This document shows positions 12,055-22,499 of a DNA stretch of 64,000 nucleotides, piece after piece (position 1 is the stretch's first letter; every line of letters begins with the position of its first letter). The DNA comes from Clarkia xantiana subsp. parviflora. Lineage: Eukaryota > Streptophyta > Magnoliopsida > Myrtales > Onagraceae. The notes beneath the pieces were generated by a model, which was given only the letters and a program-made list of their open reading frames with translations, did not search any database and was not told the DNA's origin. Location of the stretch: positions 30,384,763 to 30,448,762 of the forward strand of contig JAPTYO010000003.1 of assembly GCA_036873135.1 (NCBI GenBank), in the 5' to 3' direction. Position numbers and translations under genes: made by a program.

Positions 12055-12679
12055 TCGACATGCAACCTTGTCGACATGTATGTACGTACATGGAAACACT
12101 TAGAAAATATTTTCTTCTCGTCAACGTGCACCCTCGTCGACATGATGTACGTACATGGAAACACTTAGAAAATATTTTCTTCTCGTCGACATGTAACTTT
12201 GTCGACATGTATGTACGTACATGGAAACACTTAGAAAATATTTTCTTCTCGTCGACGTGCACCCTCGTCGACATGTATGTACGTACATGGAAACACTTAG
12301 AAAATATTTTCTTCTCGTCGACGTGCACCCTCGTCGACATGTATGTACGTACATGGAAACACTTAGAAAATATTTTCTTCTCGTCGACATGTAACTTTGT
12401 CGACATGTATGTACGTACACGGAAACACTTAGAAAATATTTTCTTCTCGTCGACGTGCACCCTCGTCGACATGTATGTACGTACATGGAAACACTTAGAA
12501 AATATTTTCTTCTCGTCGACGTGCACCCTCGTCGAGATGTATGTACGTACATGGAAACACTTAGAAAATATTTTCTTCTCGTCGACGTGCACCCTCGTCG
12601 ACATGTATGTACGTACATGGAAACACTTAGAAAATATTTTCTTCTCGTCGACGTGCACCCTCGTCGACATGTATGTACG
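12055..12679. repeat. 66-bp tandem array, about 9-10 copies
   Basis: The unit contains ACTTAGAAAATATTTTCTTC, then GTCGAC words and the palindrome GTACGTAC. Copies differ at a few sites (for example GCACCCTCGTC versus GTAACTTTGTC), and one copy has a 1-bp deletion near 12143. Because 66 is a multiple of 3, long open frames exist on both strands; these are not genes. The array lies in the 3' non-coding part of the retrotransposon. Confidence 0.95.
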
Positions 12680-13309
12680 AGTGTTGGTGCGTGTTTGTGC
12701 ACTGACTATATTGTTGATAGTACTTTCCAAGATATTAGGTCTTGTTGATTTTCCCCGTTATTGCCAGCTGCAGTTTTTGTACTTAGCACAATTCTTGAAA
12801 GATCCGACGCAGGGGCGTGTTCCTCGAGCGATTCTTGGTTCTTTATGCTGAGCATGACCGTGTTAACTCTTTCTTGTGATAAGAGAAATAGAGCTGAGGG
12901 TTGTGAAGTGGCGTCTTCTGCCCCCCGATCGAGGGACCGGTCCAAGGAGGAGCGTTACTCCTACTGAGGTAAGAGTTTGTTGATAATTCTTTGTTCATGC
13001 TTTTGCTTGCATGACATTTCGTCACCTGGACATTGTTAGGTATTGTGATTGCCCCTCTTGGCTAGACTCCAAGGTATGGCAGGATGGGTAGAGCATAGGA
13101 TGTTGTGACTTGCACATTATAGATTTTGTTTGGAGATGACAGTAGCAACTTCTGTTTGTTCCGCCGAGTCTGTGTTTATTGAATGCGGATGACTAGTAAC
13201 GTAGACATAGTCCCTGCGGTCGTGACTGATAGCCACTTCCTGATTAATAAGTTGAGATGTTCCCCTGATTGCCTGCCTGATGCATTATGCATATTATCCT
13301 TCTTTCCTG

Positions 13310-13575
13310 ACAACGTGTATCAACCCGCGTTGGGGAAGCATACATAAAAACATTATCTGACAGCGTGTATCAACCCGCGTTGGGGAAGCATACATAAAAA
13401 CATCATTTGAGAGATGTTATCTTGACAAAGCAAGATACTAGTTTATACCGTCTCTTAGTTCCATTCTAAGGCGACGTTGTACAAGACTCGACTTGTAAGT
13501 TTTATGAGTTTTATACAGGGAGCGCACCTGCCAGCGTGTATCAACCCGCGTTGGGGAAGCATACGTAAAAACATC
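13310..13575. repeat. Interspersed 45-bp repeat, 3 copies
   Basis: The block GTGTATCAACCCGCGTTGGG plus GAAGCATAC occurs near 13315, 13364 and 13535. The first two copies are adjacent; the third is separated by about 125 bp. All lie inside the retrotransposon 3' region. Confidence 0.85.
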
Positions 13576-13960
13576 ATTTGACTTTTTAAAGAAGCATTTT
13601 GTGAAACCTAAAAGGCTTGTTGATAAAATATTTGAGAAAATATTTTGGCATTGAATGTGATACATCTAAAAAACCATGTTGATGAAACATTTGATACATA
13701 AAATTTTTGATAAAATTTTTGGCAAAATTTTTGGTAAAATGTTTGAAAAAATATTTGTGATACATGATTCCTGCGTCCAGGGACCATGTAACACTTTTTT
13801 TGAGAATATGAATTGTGATGCATGCTTTCTGCGTCCAGGAACCATGCAACACGGTTTGAAAACCTGTAGTACGGAATTGTCGTCTTTGCCAGAGGACTTT
13901 TGCCGTATAAAACGAATTCTGGCCAGGAATCCGTAGTGTCGTCTAGATAGAGGACACTGA

Positions 13961-14332
13961 AGAATGAACCCTTGGAGTCCGGAGTGCCGTCTAAACAGAG
14001 GACACCCATTTCAAAGAATGAACCCTTGGAGTCCGGAGTGTCGTCTAAACAGAGGACACCCATTTCAAATAATGAACCCTTGGAGTCCGGAGTGTCGTCT
14101 AAACAGAGGACGCCCATTTCCCAGAATGAACCCTTGGAGTCCGGAGTGTCGTCTAAACAGAGGACACCTATTTCAAAGAATGAACCCTTGGAGTCCGGAG
14201 TGTCGTCTAAACAGAGGACACCCATTTCAAATAATGAACCCTTGGAGTCCGGAGTGTCGTCTAAACAGAGGACGCCCATTTCCCAGAATGAACCCTTGGA
14301 GTCCGGAGTGCCGTCTAAACAGAGGACGCCCA
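13961..14332. repeat. 54-bp tandem array with a 3-unit higher order
   Basis: There are about seven units of AGAATGAACCCTTGGAGTCC-type sequence, 54 bp each. Diagnostic variants (unit ends TTTCAAAG, TTTCAAAT, TTTCCCAG, and ACACCC versus ACGCCC) recur in the same order every third unit, giving a 162-bp higher-order repeat. Open frames on both strands result from the unit length being a multiple of 3. Confidence 0.93.
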
Positions 14333-14429
14333 TAGCTTAAAGGGTGATCAGCCCAGTATGCCCATCCTGTTCTGGATCCAGGGAATGGCTTATGAACATG
14401 AGGATTTGCATCTTAACATGCTATTTTGA

Positions 14430-14635
14430 TAGTGAGCCTTGGCGTTAGTCCAAGGTATTGCTTGTATCTGACGTCCTGGGTAGTCGTCGTTTTAATAATA
14501 GGTCTTGGTGTTAATCCGAGACATTGCTTGTAGTTGACGCCCTGAATAGTCGTCGTTTTAATAATAGGTCTTGGTGTTAATCCGAGACATTGCTTGTAGT
14601 TGACGCCCTGAATAGTCGTCGTTTTAATAATAGAT
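14430..14635. repeat. 66-bp tandem array, about 3 copies
   Basis: The unit carries GTCGTCGTTTTAATAATAGG, then CTTGGTGTTAATCCGAGACA. The last two copies are nearly identical and the first has diverged. The sequence is unrelated to the array at 12055. Confidence 0.9.
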
Positions 14636-15346
14636 CCGCAGGTTGTCACTGCGGTATATAAGTTGATTGTGCACATAGCTTGATAACTTTGTGTTGTCGG
14701 CATCCTCTAGAGATAGACGCCTATATTATGAATGGAGAAATAAACTCCTTGTTGGTGTAGATGACAAATGTGTTGATGTTGTGTACCATAAATCCCTTCT
14801 TGCATACAATGCTTAGCTTGTATTGTTGAAGTAGATTCTTGTGCATAGGTTACTACTTGGCATTATTCCTGAGTAGTAATCGTAGTGTAACATGTACCTA
14901 CGAGTAGAGTTGCTTTTGTTAGATAGTCGCAATTTTTATAAGTTTGCAAAAGTATGAAGTCATGAGACTTTCTTTTTAGTTATGTATGAAGAAAAGTAAT
15001 TTGATACAAGGATTCCTTGTTTGTGTAAGAAACTTCCCTGTTTTTGGTTCCATGATGACGTCTTGATGTAGTCGTCAATATGAATATGTTGTTGTTGATA
15101 AGCGTTGTCACAACGCGTAATAGATTTTGCTTGCACATGGCATAGTTTCTTGGATTATTGAAGTAGATAATATGCGCGTAGTTTTGTTGCTTCGCGTTTA
15201 ATCCAAAAGACAGCGTGCAAGAGATAAGTATGTACCTACAAACGTAGATTGACTTTATTAGATACTTGCGTGTATTTACATTGATTATACTAGAGGTAGT
15301 AGGAATGCGCAAAATAATCTAGAAAAGAGTTGTTTCTCCCATTTCG

Positions 15347-18300
15347 TCATGGCTGGTTTGATGATGATGTCGCGTAGTTGGTTGCACCAAATCGCCTTAG
15401 TACACCTAGCCTGATGCACTCTTCGATTTCCCAGTTTAATGGTGGACACTTGTTTGTGTTGTGCCCCCAAGTTTTATGGTACTTGCACCATTCTTTGATG
15501 TCGTTGCCCAAGAAAGCTGTCTCCGAGGCAAGCGGACTTGGGAGCTTGTTCTCTAGCAGGTTGACGTAAATGTCTTCTGCCACCGTGTTTAGCGGTGTGA
15601 AGATGTTGTTGATTCCAAAGCTTGCGCCTTCCTGATTGTTCGTTTCTGCTCGAACACCTTTGTCCCAACTGAGGGGTGTACCCCTCCTCAGTTCTTGCTC
15701 ACAAGAGATTGCTGTCTCAAGCTTTTCCTTTAAATCCGCCATGGTCCTTGTTGTTTGCCATCCGTGAGTTCGTCCAAAGAAAAGGAAAGATCTGGCGTTC
15801 ATATTTGCATAGAACACGCTTATCACATCTTCTCTTGTTGCTTTCGCGTTTGAGGCATTGGAGGCGAACTTGGTGAAGTACTCTGAGATTGGCTCGTTTT
15901 CCCCCTGCTGAACGAGCCAAATCTGTTGCCATGGTGATAACTGGATGCTTTCTTGCGGTTTCCAGATTGTAATGGCTTGCTCCACTGGCTGCTTCTTTCT
16001 TTCATCAACTACCTTCTGCCTTTTGAAGGAATTTACCATGGCCACATGGTACTGGTTCTTTGCTCTCAAGGCATTGACGTAACAACGCCTTGCGGCTATC
16101 TGATCACCCAGCACTTCTCCAATCCCATGCTCTGTCGGGAACTTCATCTTTTGGTGGACGGTGGAGGGCACGATTACATAAGGATTGATCGTTGTTCGTC
16201 CCAAGATTCCGTTGTAGGCTCCAAGGGATTCTACAACGACAAAAGTGACGTTGATATGCAATGCTTTCCACCCCTGGCCAAGGATGACCGGAAGTGTGAT
16301 TGTGCCCAAGGGTTGTGTAGCTGCTCCTGCGAAGCTAACCAATGAGAAGGTTCCTGGGGACAAGTCCTTGACAGACTTTCCTAGTTGCTCCAAGACTTTG
16401 ATGTGTAGAATGTCAGCAGAACTTCCACCATCCACAAGAATTCTCTTCACATCGTACCCGTCAATGTCCATGGTAATGACTAGAGCATCGTCGTGGGGAT
16501 AAACGATATGCTTCAAGTCTTCCCTGGAGAATTGGATGACTGCGTCTTCTTGCTCGGGTTGCTTGCGCTTTCCATATTTTGGCAGTGTTGCTGCTTGGGA
16601 TGCATAAATGTCCCGAGCATTGGATATGTGTCCTCCGGCGGCAGGCCCTCCATGTATGACATTGATCACCCCTCGCTTGGCTGGTGGAGGGTTGTCATGG
16701 ACTTTTTCTTTTCCCTTGCTTGTCCTTTTTGACGACTCTGGCTGAGTTTTTCTTGAGGGGCTGTTGCCTTGGTCCACAAATTGCTTTAACTCACCCTTGA
16801 GGATGAAGTTGTTGATTCGGAAGCGTAGACTGATGCAGCTATCGGTCTCGTGGCCGAAAACTTCGTGGTTTTCACACCACTTGTCTTTGTCGCTTCCCAT
16901 CTGGCCTTTCCTAAAGTTGTTTGGCTCCTTCCACATATTTGCGCTTTTCATTTCTCTCAAAATCACCGACAGCGGGGCGTTCAGAGGGATGCAGTCGGCG
17001 AGATTTACTTCTTTGGGCCTCTGAAAATCCCCTTGGAAAGGTCTTTTTGGCTGAGGTTGCCAATGTTTTCCTTGTTGGCTGCCTGGGTGTGGTTTTGGAT
17101 TGTCTTTCGCCTTAGCTGCAGCAACTTTAGCCTTGTTCTGGCTTCTGAATCTCTCAAGGTCTATATACTCCTTGACTCTCGCGGCCAATTCTTCCATCGA
17201 TTCTGCTGGGCGTTTCGCCATTTTATCCGCTAAGGCAGTGCCTCTTCGGCCGAGGTTTCGGATAAAAGCGCGAACAATTTCTCCTTCGGTCAGGTTTCCC
17301 TGAATGTCAGAAATGTTCTGGTTGAAGCGGACGTAGTAGTCGGCAAGGGACTCTTCGTTTTGCTGTTGGACGTCGTCCAGAGCGTTTGCCCCTTTTAACA
17401 GTGTACGTTCACCCATGTATCGCCTGATGAATTTGGCTTTTAGATCCGCCCATGAAGTAATGCTCCCGCAAGGCAGTGAGAAGAACCAGTGTGCTGCGGT
17501 CCCGGCAAGAGTTTGTGAAAACGTCATTGCGAAGTGATGCGGGTTCTTTGTTCTGCCTAGCAGAGAGGCCTCGTGCTTTTGCACGTGTTCAATTGGGTCT
17601 CCTTTACCCCGGTAGGGATCTCCTCCAATTCGGTACAGTGCGTCTGGGACGTGACTGTTTACCAAGTGCTCAGCGAATGGGTGTGACGCCCTTTCTTCAA
17701 GAGCGTGCATACCCTTCATTTTTGCCTCCCTCATTTTCTTCTCCACCAGCTCCTCTAACATCTCGGCGGTGAATCCCTTTGCCTGTTCGGCGTAACCTGT
17801 TGAAGGTTTTGGCTGATCATTGTTTCGGTAGATGTCAGACTGATCCCTACTTGTGGCCTGATAAGGATCGTCTCTCATTGGTTGCTGCGGGTGGTAGAAT
17901 GGGGGCTGCCTTTCGTTCCTCCATTGTTGAGCTCCTTGGAAAGGAGTGTATGACCGTGCAGGTTCATATCTCGCATGTTGGTGTCTGCCCTGGAAGGGAT
18001 TGCCATAGCGAGTGGTGTCTTGCGACGTCTCCGCTGCTGGTGCAGTATACTGTTGGTTGTTCGGAGGTGGCTGAGCTTCGTATCCTTGGTTTTTGAGGTA
18101 CTCGCGGAGTGCGAGTAACTCTTCCAGCGCGGCCATCATTGCTGGAGTGATGGTGGGCATCGGGTTTGCCCCCGCTCTTTGCTTGCCCTGAGGCATTTCT
18201 GTCTGAGATTCGTCTCCATGTCCTTCTGGCTCGAAACCAGGCGGATGCGCGTGGTGTTTGTCTCTTGGCTCTCTGTGCTGTGTGTTGGGCACAGTGTCGG

Positions 18301-18469
18301 TTGGTATGGATGAAGCTACGGAAGTAGCTCTTGGGATGTGGGAGGGTCCCGACTGGCTCCCAGCTGGAGCTTGGCCTCCTGCTCTTTTGTTCGCTGGTGA
18401 CTTCCTGGGGCGCCCGGGCCTTTTCCTTGGGTTTTTGACCTCCTCGGGAGGGTTGTGATCACTCGCCAT
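15347..18469 (-). CDS. Gag-protease polyprotein with a second Gag-like module
   Basis: The protein has about 1040 residues from the ATG at 18469, 43 bp inside the 5' LTR; the open frame extends upstream into the LTR, so this start is a choice. Residues 15-24 (RKRPGRPRKS) look like an AT-hook. Residues 300-440 form a Ty3/gypsy Retrotrans_gag domain. A zinc-knuckle-like WCENHEVFGHETDSC lies at 531-545. An aspartic protease-like domain follows, with VDGGSSADIL at 679-688 and GILGRTTIN at 754-762. Where reverse transcriptase would be expected, residues 858-925 again resemble Gag (EPISEYFTKF against ESLADYYVRF of the first copy), and 993-1008 (EWCKYHKTWGHNTNKC) again resembles the knuckle. The frame then stops. 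It should package the element's RNA; polymerase functions are missing. Confidence 0.85.
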   Translation of the reverse strand: MASDHNPPEEVKNPRKRPGRPRKSPANKRAGGQAPAGSQSGPSHIPRATSVASSIPTDTVPNTQHREPRDKHHAHPPGFEPEGHGDESQTEMPQGKQRAGANPMPTITPAMMAALEELLALREYLKNQGYEAQPPPNNQQYTAPAAETSQDTTRYGNPFQGRHQHARYEPARSYTPFQGAQQWRNERQPPFYHPQQPMRDDPYQATSRDQSDIYRNNDQPKPSTGYAEQAKGFTAEMLEELVEKKMREAKMKGMHALEERASHPFAEHLVNSHVPDALYRIGGDPYRGKGDPIEHVQKHEASLLGRTKNPHHFAMTFSQTLAGTAAHWFFSLPCGSITSWADLKAKFIRRYMGERTLLKGANALDDVQQQNEESLADYYVRFNQNISDIQGNLTEGEIVRAFIRNLGRRGTALADKMAKRPAESMEELAARVKEYIDLERFRSQNKAKVAAAKAKDNPKPHPGSQQGKHWQPQPKRPFQGDFQRPKEVNLADCIPLNAPLSVILREMKSANMWKEPNNFRKGQMGSDKDKWCENHEVFGHETDSCISLRFRINNFILKGELKQFVDQGNSPSRKTQPESSKRTSKGKEKVHDNPPPAKRGVINVIHGGPAAGGHISNARDIYASQAATLPKYGKRKQPEQEDAVIQFSREDLKHIVYPHDDALVITMDIDGYDVKRILVDGGSSADILHIKVLEQLGKSVKDLSPGTFSLVSFAGAATQPLGTITLPVILGQGWKALHINVTFVVVESLGAYNGILGRTTINPYVIVPSTVHQKMKFPTEHGIGEVLGDQIAARRCYVNALRAKNQYHVAMVNSFKRQKVVDERKKQPVEQAITIWKPQESIQLSPWQQIWLVQQGENEPISEYFTKFASNASNAKATREDVISVFYANMNARSFLFFGRTHGWQTTRTMADLKEKLETAISCEQELRRGTPLSWDKGVRAETNNQEGASFGINNIFTPLNTVAEDIYVNLLENKLPSPLASETAFLGNDIKEWCKYHKTWGHNTNKCPPLNWEIEECIRLGVLRRFGATNYATSSSNQP

Positions 18470-18511
18470 GGTTTCTGTAGCTTTTTGTTCGAATCGTGCA
18501 GACGGCGCCAA

Positions 18512-19305
18512 TGTTGCGTCCGGGACAACTGAGGTCACGAGGACGCGTCTGAGGTTGTGCGGGCGTGACCCTTCCGACGGAGGTTGTGACCCGGCAAGGT
18601 GGTGACCCGGCAAGGTTGTGACCCGGCAAGGTTGTGACCCGGCAAGGTTGTGACTCGGCGAGGTTGTGACCCGGCAAGGTTGCGACTCGGCGAGGTTGTG
18701 ACCCGGCAAATCTGTGTCTCGTGCGTCGGATCCTGCGCAAAGGACCAATGCTAGCACGGAGAGGGGGGGGGGGGTGGTGCTAGCGGAGCCCTCTCCGATG
18801 CCTAAGTTACTATAGTGGCAAAAGGGTAATTTCTAGAGAGAGAGAATTCTAGAGAGAAGTCAGAGCTCAAAATACCAAAGTTGGGCAAATGAGAGAGTGG
18901 GTGAAAATGGGTGGCCAAGGTCTCCTATTTATAGGCTTCCTTGAGACCGGACCCGGTTTTATAGCGGTTTGACGACGGTCCAAGAAAACAAGCGGGAACC
19001 GTTGTCTATATTGGTAATGTATGAACTTGACTTCTCTACACGTAACGGCGATCGCGGACACGGTAATCGCGGATACGGCAATCGCGCAATTCCCGTGGCG
19101 TAACCCGGACCTCGTCGAAATTGGGCAATTCGAACCTCGTCGAAATTGGGCACCGCAATCCGGATGTCCGGTCCGGTCACGCGTAAATGCGTTTCCGGAC
19201 CGTTTTGACTCTTGGGAGACGTTTTTCCGAAACGAGATGTAATTTTTGACGTGTTTGCGAGGCCCGAAGCGTAAATACGAACCCGAATTGGACACTTATC
19301 CATCA
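18512..19305 (-). repeat. 5' LTR, 794 bp
   Basis: It is the near-identical partner of 10565-11341. It has one extra 16-bp unit (array 18582-18710), 12 rather than 11 G in the G-run near 18763-18774, and A instead of G in GGGACAACTG, a change expected from CpG decay. Translation of gag in the long open frame runs into the LTR, but the likely start codon is downstream at 18469. Confidence 0.95.
18926..18933 (-). promoter_or_regulatory. LTR TATA box
   Basis: The sequence on the minus strand is CCTATAAATAGGAG. The same site occurs in all three LTRs of this family (also 2133-2140 and 10962-10969), consistent with the pol II promoter of the genomic RNA. Confidence 0.7.
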
Positions 19306-19310
19306 AATGA

Positions 19311-19430
19311 CATCTTAAGTATATTAGATTTAGTTGGACTATGTTGTTGATGTTAATGTATCCTTTCAGTTGTTCATCAAAACTAGTCGGAAAAAATATC
19401 AAATCACGAGTAGATCCGAATACTACAAAC
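19311..19430 (+). repeat. Dispersed repeat copy 3, interrupted by the LTR element
   Basis: Ordered words shared with 3640-3900 are TTGGACTATGTTGTTG, GTTCATCA, GTCGGAAAAA and CACGAGTAG. The LTR retrotransposon (10565-19305) ends directly at its left side, so the element may have landed in this repeat. The left part was not found before 10560. Confidence 0.4.
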
Positions 19431-22400
19431 GAAAATGGCACATACTTATTATTCTATATTAAAGCTGCTGATTGAAAAATCCGATCAGATTATTCATTAC
19501 CGATCAAATCGGTCAGGAAGCAATATTTGCAAAAAAAATCAGTATTAAATATTCTGACCGGTTTGTTACATGTGTATTGCTGTCTGGAGGACCTGGGAGG
19601 ATGTGTCGGAGACTCAGAGGCATGTATGCTTCAACGGTCCGATGCTAAAGCTCTCCTTGTCAGATATTTTAACCCGGATACAAATTCATTGTCTTTAGAA
19701 CCTAAGTTTTAGTTTCCACAGACGGTCTTCTAAATAGCATTTAGCAAACGTGAATTACTCAGTTTTAGTGACTATGTAACTTAAATCTACTAGCGTATTT
19801 TGGGTACATTTAGTTCATTCCTACGGATCCATTTTTATTCTCGAGATTGTGATTCCAAATATATCTGTTCACAAAGTCCAACCTGATGTGTTGACAACAC
19901 TTTCAGTTGAGATTGGTCGATGCTAAAGGAATTGAGTTTTTTTAAGGTTGTTAGTAACAATTGGTTTTAGCACCTACATATGTAATTCCAACGTTTGTCT
20001 ACATATTTAGATTATTATATAGTTGGCTTGATTATTGTTGGAATTACGCAGATATAAGATTACAAGTTAAATTTCGATACGTTCAATGAATATCTATTTC
20101 ATGTCTATAATTTTGTTGTCGACGATTTTAAATCCGAATTTGTACAATATCTCGGTTAATTTTGACAACAAATAGAAGATACTAAAGGTAGTTTATACAA
20201 TGTGTAGCTATTAATGCAAACTCATTGATTTTGCTTAAACAATCTGTGATACATTCATTGGCCTTTTAGACTTGCGTTTTACCCGCATCCCATTATAAAT
20301 AATTTTACTTCAATACAATTTATATTATGATAATATTAGTGATTTGCAAGTTGTATGGAAGTTTGTTTTAAAAATTATTTAATATATTAAAATAATATAT
20401 ACATCTTTTTATTAATTAATTTATTACAATTTAAGTAATTATAATTATATAATATCATATGTTATTCTTAAAAAAAAATTCACTAATACTTTCATAAAAG
20501 TAAATCAAAATACAATATAAAAAGTTATGAGTTTTAAGTTAAAATATTCAAAATAGATAACATACATGGTATAACAATAAATAAACCGATTATGCCAACT
20601 ACATCATAACACATATTTAGTGGATAGCTGCTACAATATGCGACAGCAGCGACTAGGATGCGAAGCACTCACAATGGCAATGGTTGTAATTAATGGAAGA
20701 ATGGAGGATAGTTTTGCTTTAGACACATACGCCTGGTAGTCGCATGAAGTCATTCGCATAAAAAAAACATTTCTGTATTTAGTGTCATCGACTCTGTAAT
20801 TAATTTTGAATTTAACTAATCCAACAACATTACTCTTTCTTTATGTATTATTGATCCAGTTTGAATATATCTCCTATCATGAACATTTATATGTAATATA
20901 ATTTCATCTTCAAATTTGCTAATATCTATTCTTTGAAGAAGACTAGAACTAGGCTGCAATAAATATAGAAATAAAATAAAAGAAGTGGGGAGTGGTTTGG
21001 TGGTTTTGCCACTCTTATGCCACTAGCACACATAAGTGAATTCACATGTAATGTTCATAATGATTTGCGCAAAACTTCACTACCTAAATTTAAAATTGCG
21101 AAATAATTGATATTCACCCAATATCATAACATATCTTTATTCACTACAATTCATTTTTCTCATAATAATTGCGGATATATAAATATATATTTATCAAGAT
21201 GTCTAAGTTTTTCTCGCCTCGTCAAATCAGATTTTAATTTTTTTTGTCTAAAATAATTAAGTCATCAACCATAAAACACTATAAGTCTATAATTTCAACA
21301 CATACTATTGAGTATAATTGGATTACGTACTGTTGAGTATTGATTATAATTGGCTATGGGCAATAAGAAACGTTAATTAAATACATTGTAAGCAGAAAAA
21401 GGTTAAACGATTATTACGACAATACAAATTAACATGAACCCCATGCAAATTGAAACATTGTTTTATTAAATGTTTATATCTATCTTCTAATATTTATAAA
21501 AGTTAGATGTTATTATGCATATATAAATACATTTTTACTTGTATAGTTATAATATTAATCATGAATATAATACCAGAACTGTAACTATTTATTGATACGA
21601 AATTAATAATTATAATTGTGCACAGTTTAGCAACCTTCTAGTTCTAGAAGATGGCCGTGGCTGACAACTAATATATATGGTGGTTGCGGAAGGATCCTCA
21701 ACAACCAAGAGTAACTTTTTTTTTTTTTTTTTTTTTTTTTCTTTTTTGGAAAACCAAGAGTAACCCCACCACTTCCAATTCAACTATATGTTGTTTTTAT
21801 AAGTTTTTATTTAATTTTACATTATATTAAATGTATACTATATATTTATATTTTATTTTTAGTACTACGTGATGATGTCACTTCGGTTTCATCTATTAAA
21901 TGCACGTTAATAATTTATTATTTAACCCTAAAAATATATTGGCAAAAAAAACCCTGCTAATATATATATACGAAATGTATATATATAATCTCGTTATGTT
22001 ATGCATTGTATTGAAATATATACACATACATATATTATGATGATGGATATAAAAAGTGAAGACGACATAGATCTGCATGGATGTGGTATTATTATACAAT
22101 AGTGACGCGCCCTTAGATCCTTGGATTGTGGTGAGGAGATAACATATAGTAATAATAATAATAATAATAATAATATAGAAATGTTCTGATTTCAGAGCAG
22201 AAAGGCCATAAAGCAATTTCCCACGTTAAAAATACAACATGGTGGTCAAATGATTCGTGGAAGTTTGTGTAGGTGCGATGTTCGTAATCATATACTACTA
22301 TATATTATTATTATTATATATTATTATTAATATCTACTTTCCTTTCTAGAGAAGTAGTACTCTCATATAGAGACCAAAACCGTTAGTTGAGAGAGGTTTC

Positions 22401-22499
22401 ATTTTCTTTTCTTATTGTTTCTCCATGTAGTTTTTTTTTTTATAATTAAGCAAAAATCGTAGAATGTTTGTTTTATACATATTTAGAACAATTTTTATC
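19311..22499. other. AT-rich intergenic DNA, no gene seen
   Basis: The first 120 bp match the dispersed repeat of 3640-3900. A slightly GC-richer patch with an open frame (19527-19712) shows no domain I recognise. A T-tract interrupted by a C lies at 21717-21745 and an (ATA)n microsatellite at about 22147-22176. Nothing else is supportable. Confidence 0.6.

Larger units (their letters stand above)
10565..19305 (-). mobile_element. Complete non-autonomous LTR retrotransposon (gag-protease only), 8741 bp
   Basis: It has two LTRs (3' LTR 10565-11341; 5' LTR 18512-19305), both TG...CA, and an exact 5-bp target duplication AATGA (10560-10564 and 19306-19310). Transcription runs on the minus strand. 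A primer-binding-like TGGCGCCGTCTG directly follows the 5' LTR (18499-18510). The single large frame (18469-15347) encodes Gag plus an aspartic protease-like domain of the Ty3/gypsy type. Reverse transcriptase, RNase H and integrase are absent. The roughly 4 kb between gag and the 3' LTR are tandem arrays and spacer. The LTRs differ by one 16-bp unit, one G in a G-run and about one substitution, so the insertion is recent. It must be mobilised by enzymes of an autonomous relative. Confidence 0.95.

Noticed and set aside
11948..12851. Long open reading frames of up to 288 codons on both strands
   Set aside because: They run through the 66-bp tandem array; the unit length is a multiple of 3, so frames stay open by chance and the predicted proteins are the same 22 residues repeated.
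13608..14340. Open frames resembling a repeat protein
   Set aside because: They translate the 54-bp array on both strands; there is no start context or conserved domain, and they lie in the non-coding part of the retrotransposon.
12055..14635. CRISPR-like arrays
   Set aside because: Repeats are directly adjacent with no unique spacers, inside a plant LTR element in a eukaryotic genome.
15378..18458. Many plus-strand frames of 60-130 codons
   Set aside because: They are antisense shadows of the gag-protease gene and show no domain.
19527..19712. 61-codon frame in a GC-richer patch
   Set aside because: No known domain and no supporting splice sites or neighbours; kept only as part of the intergenic description.
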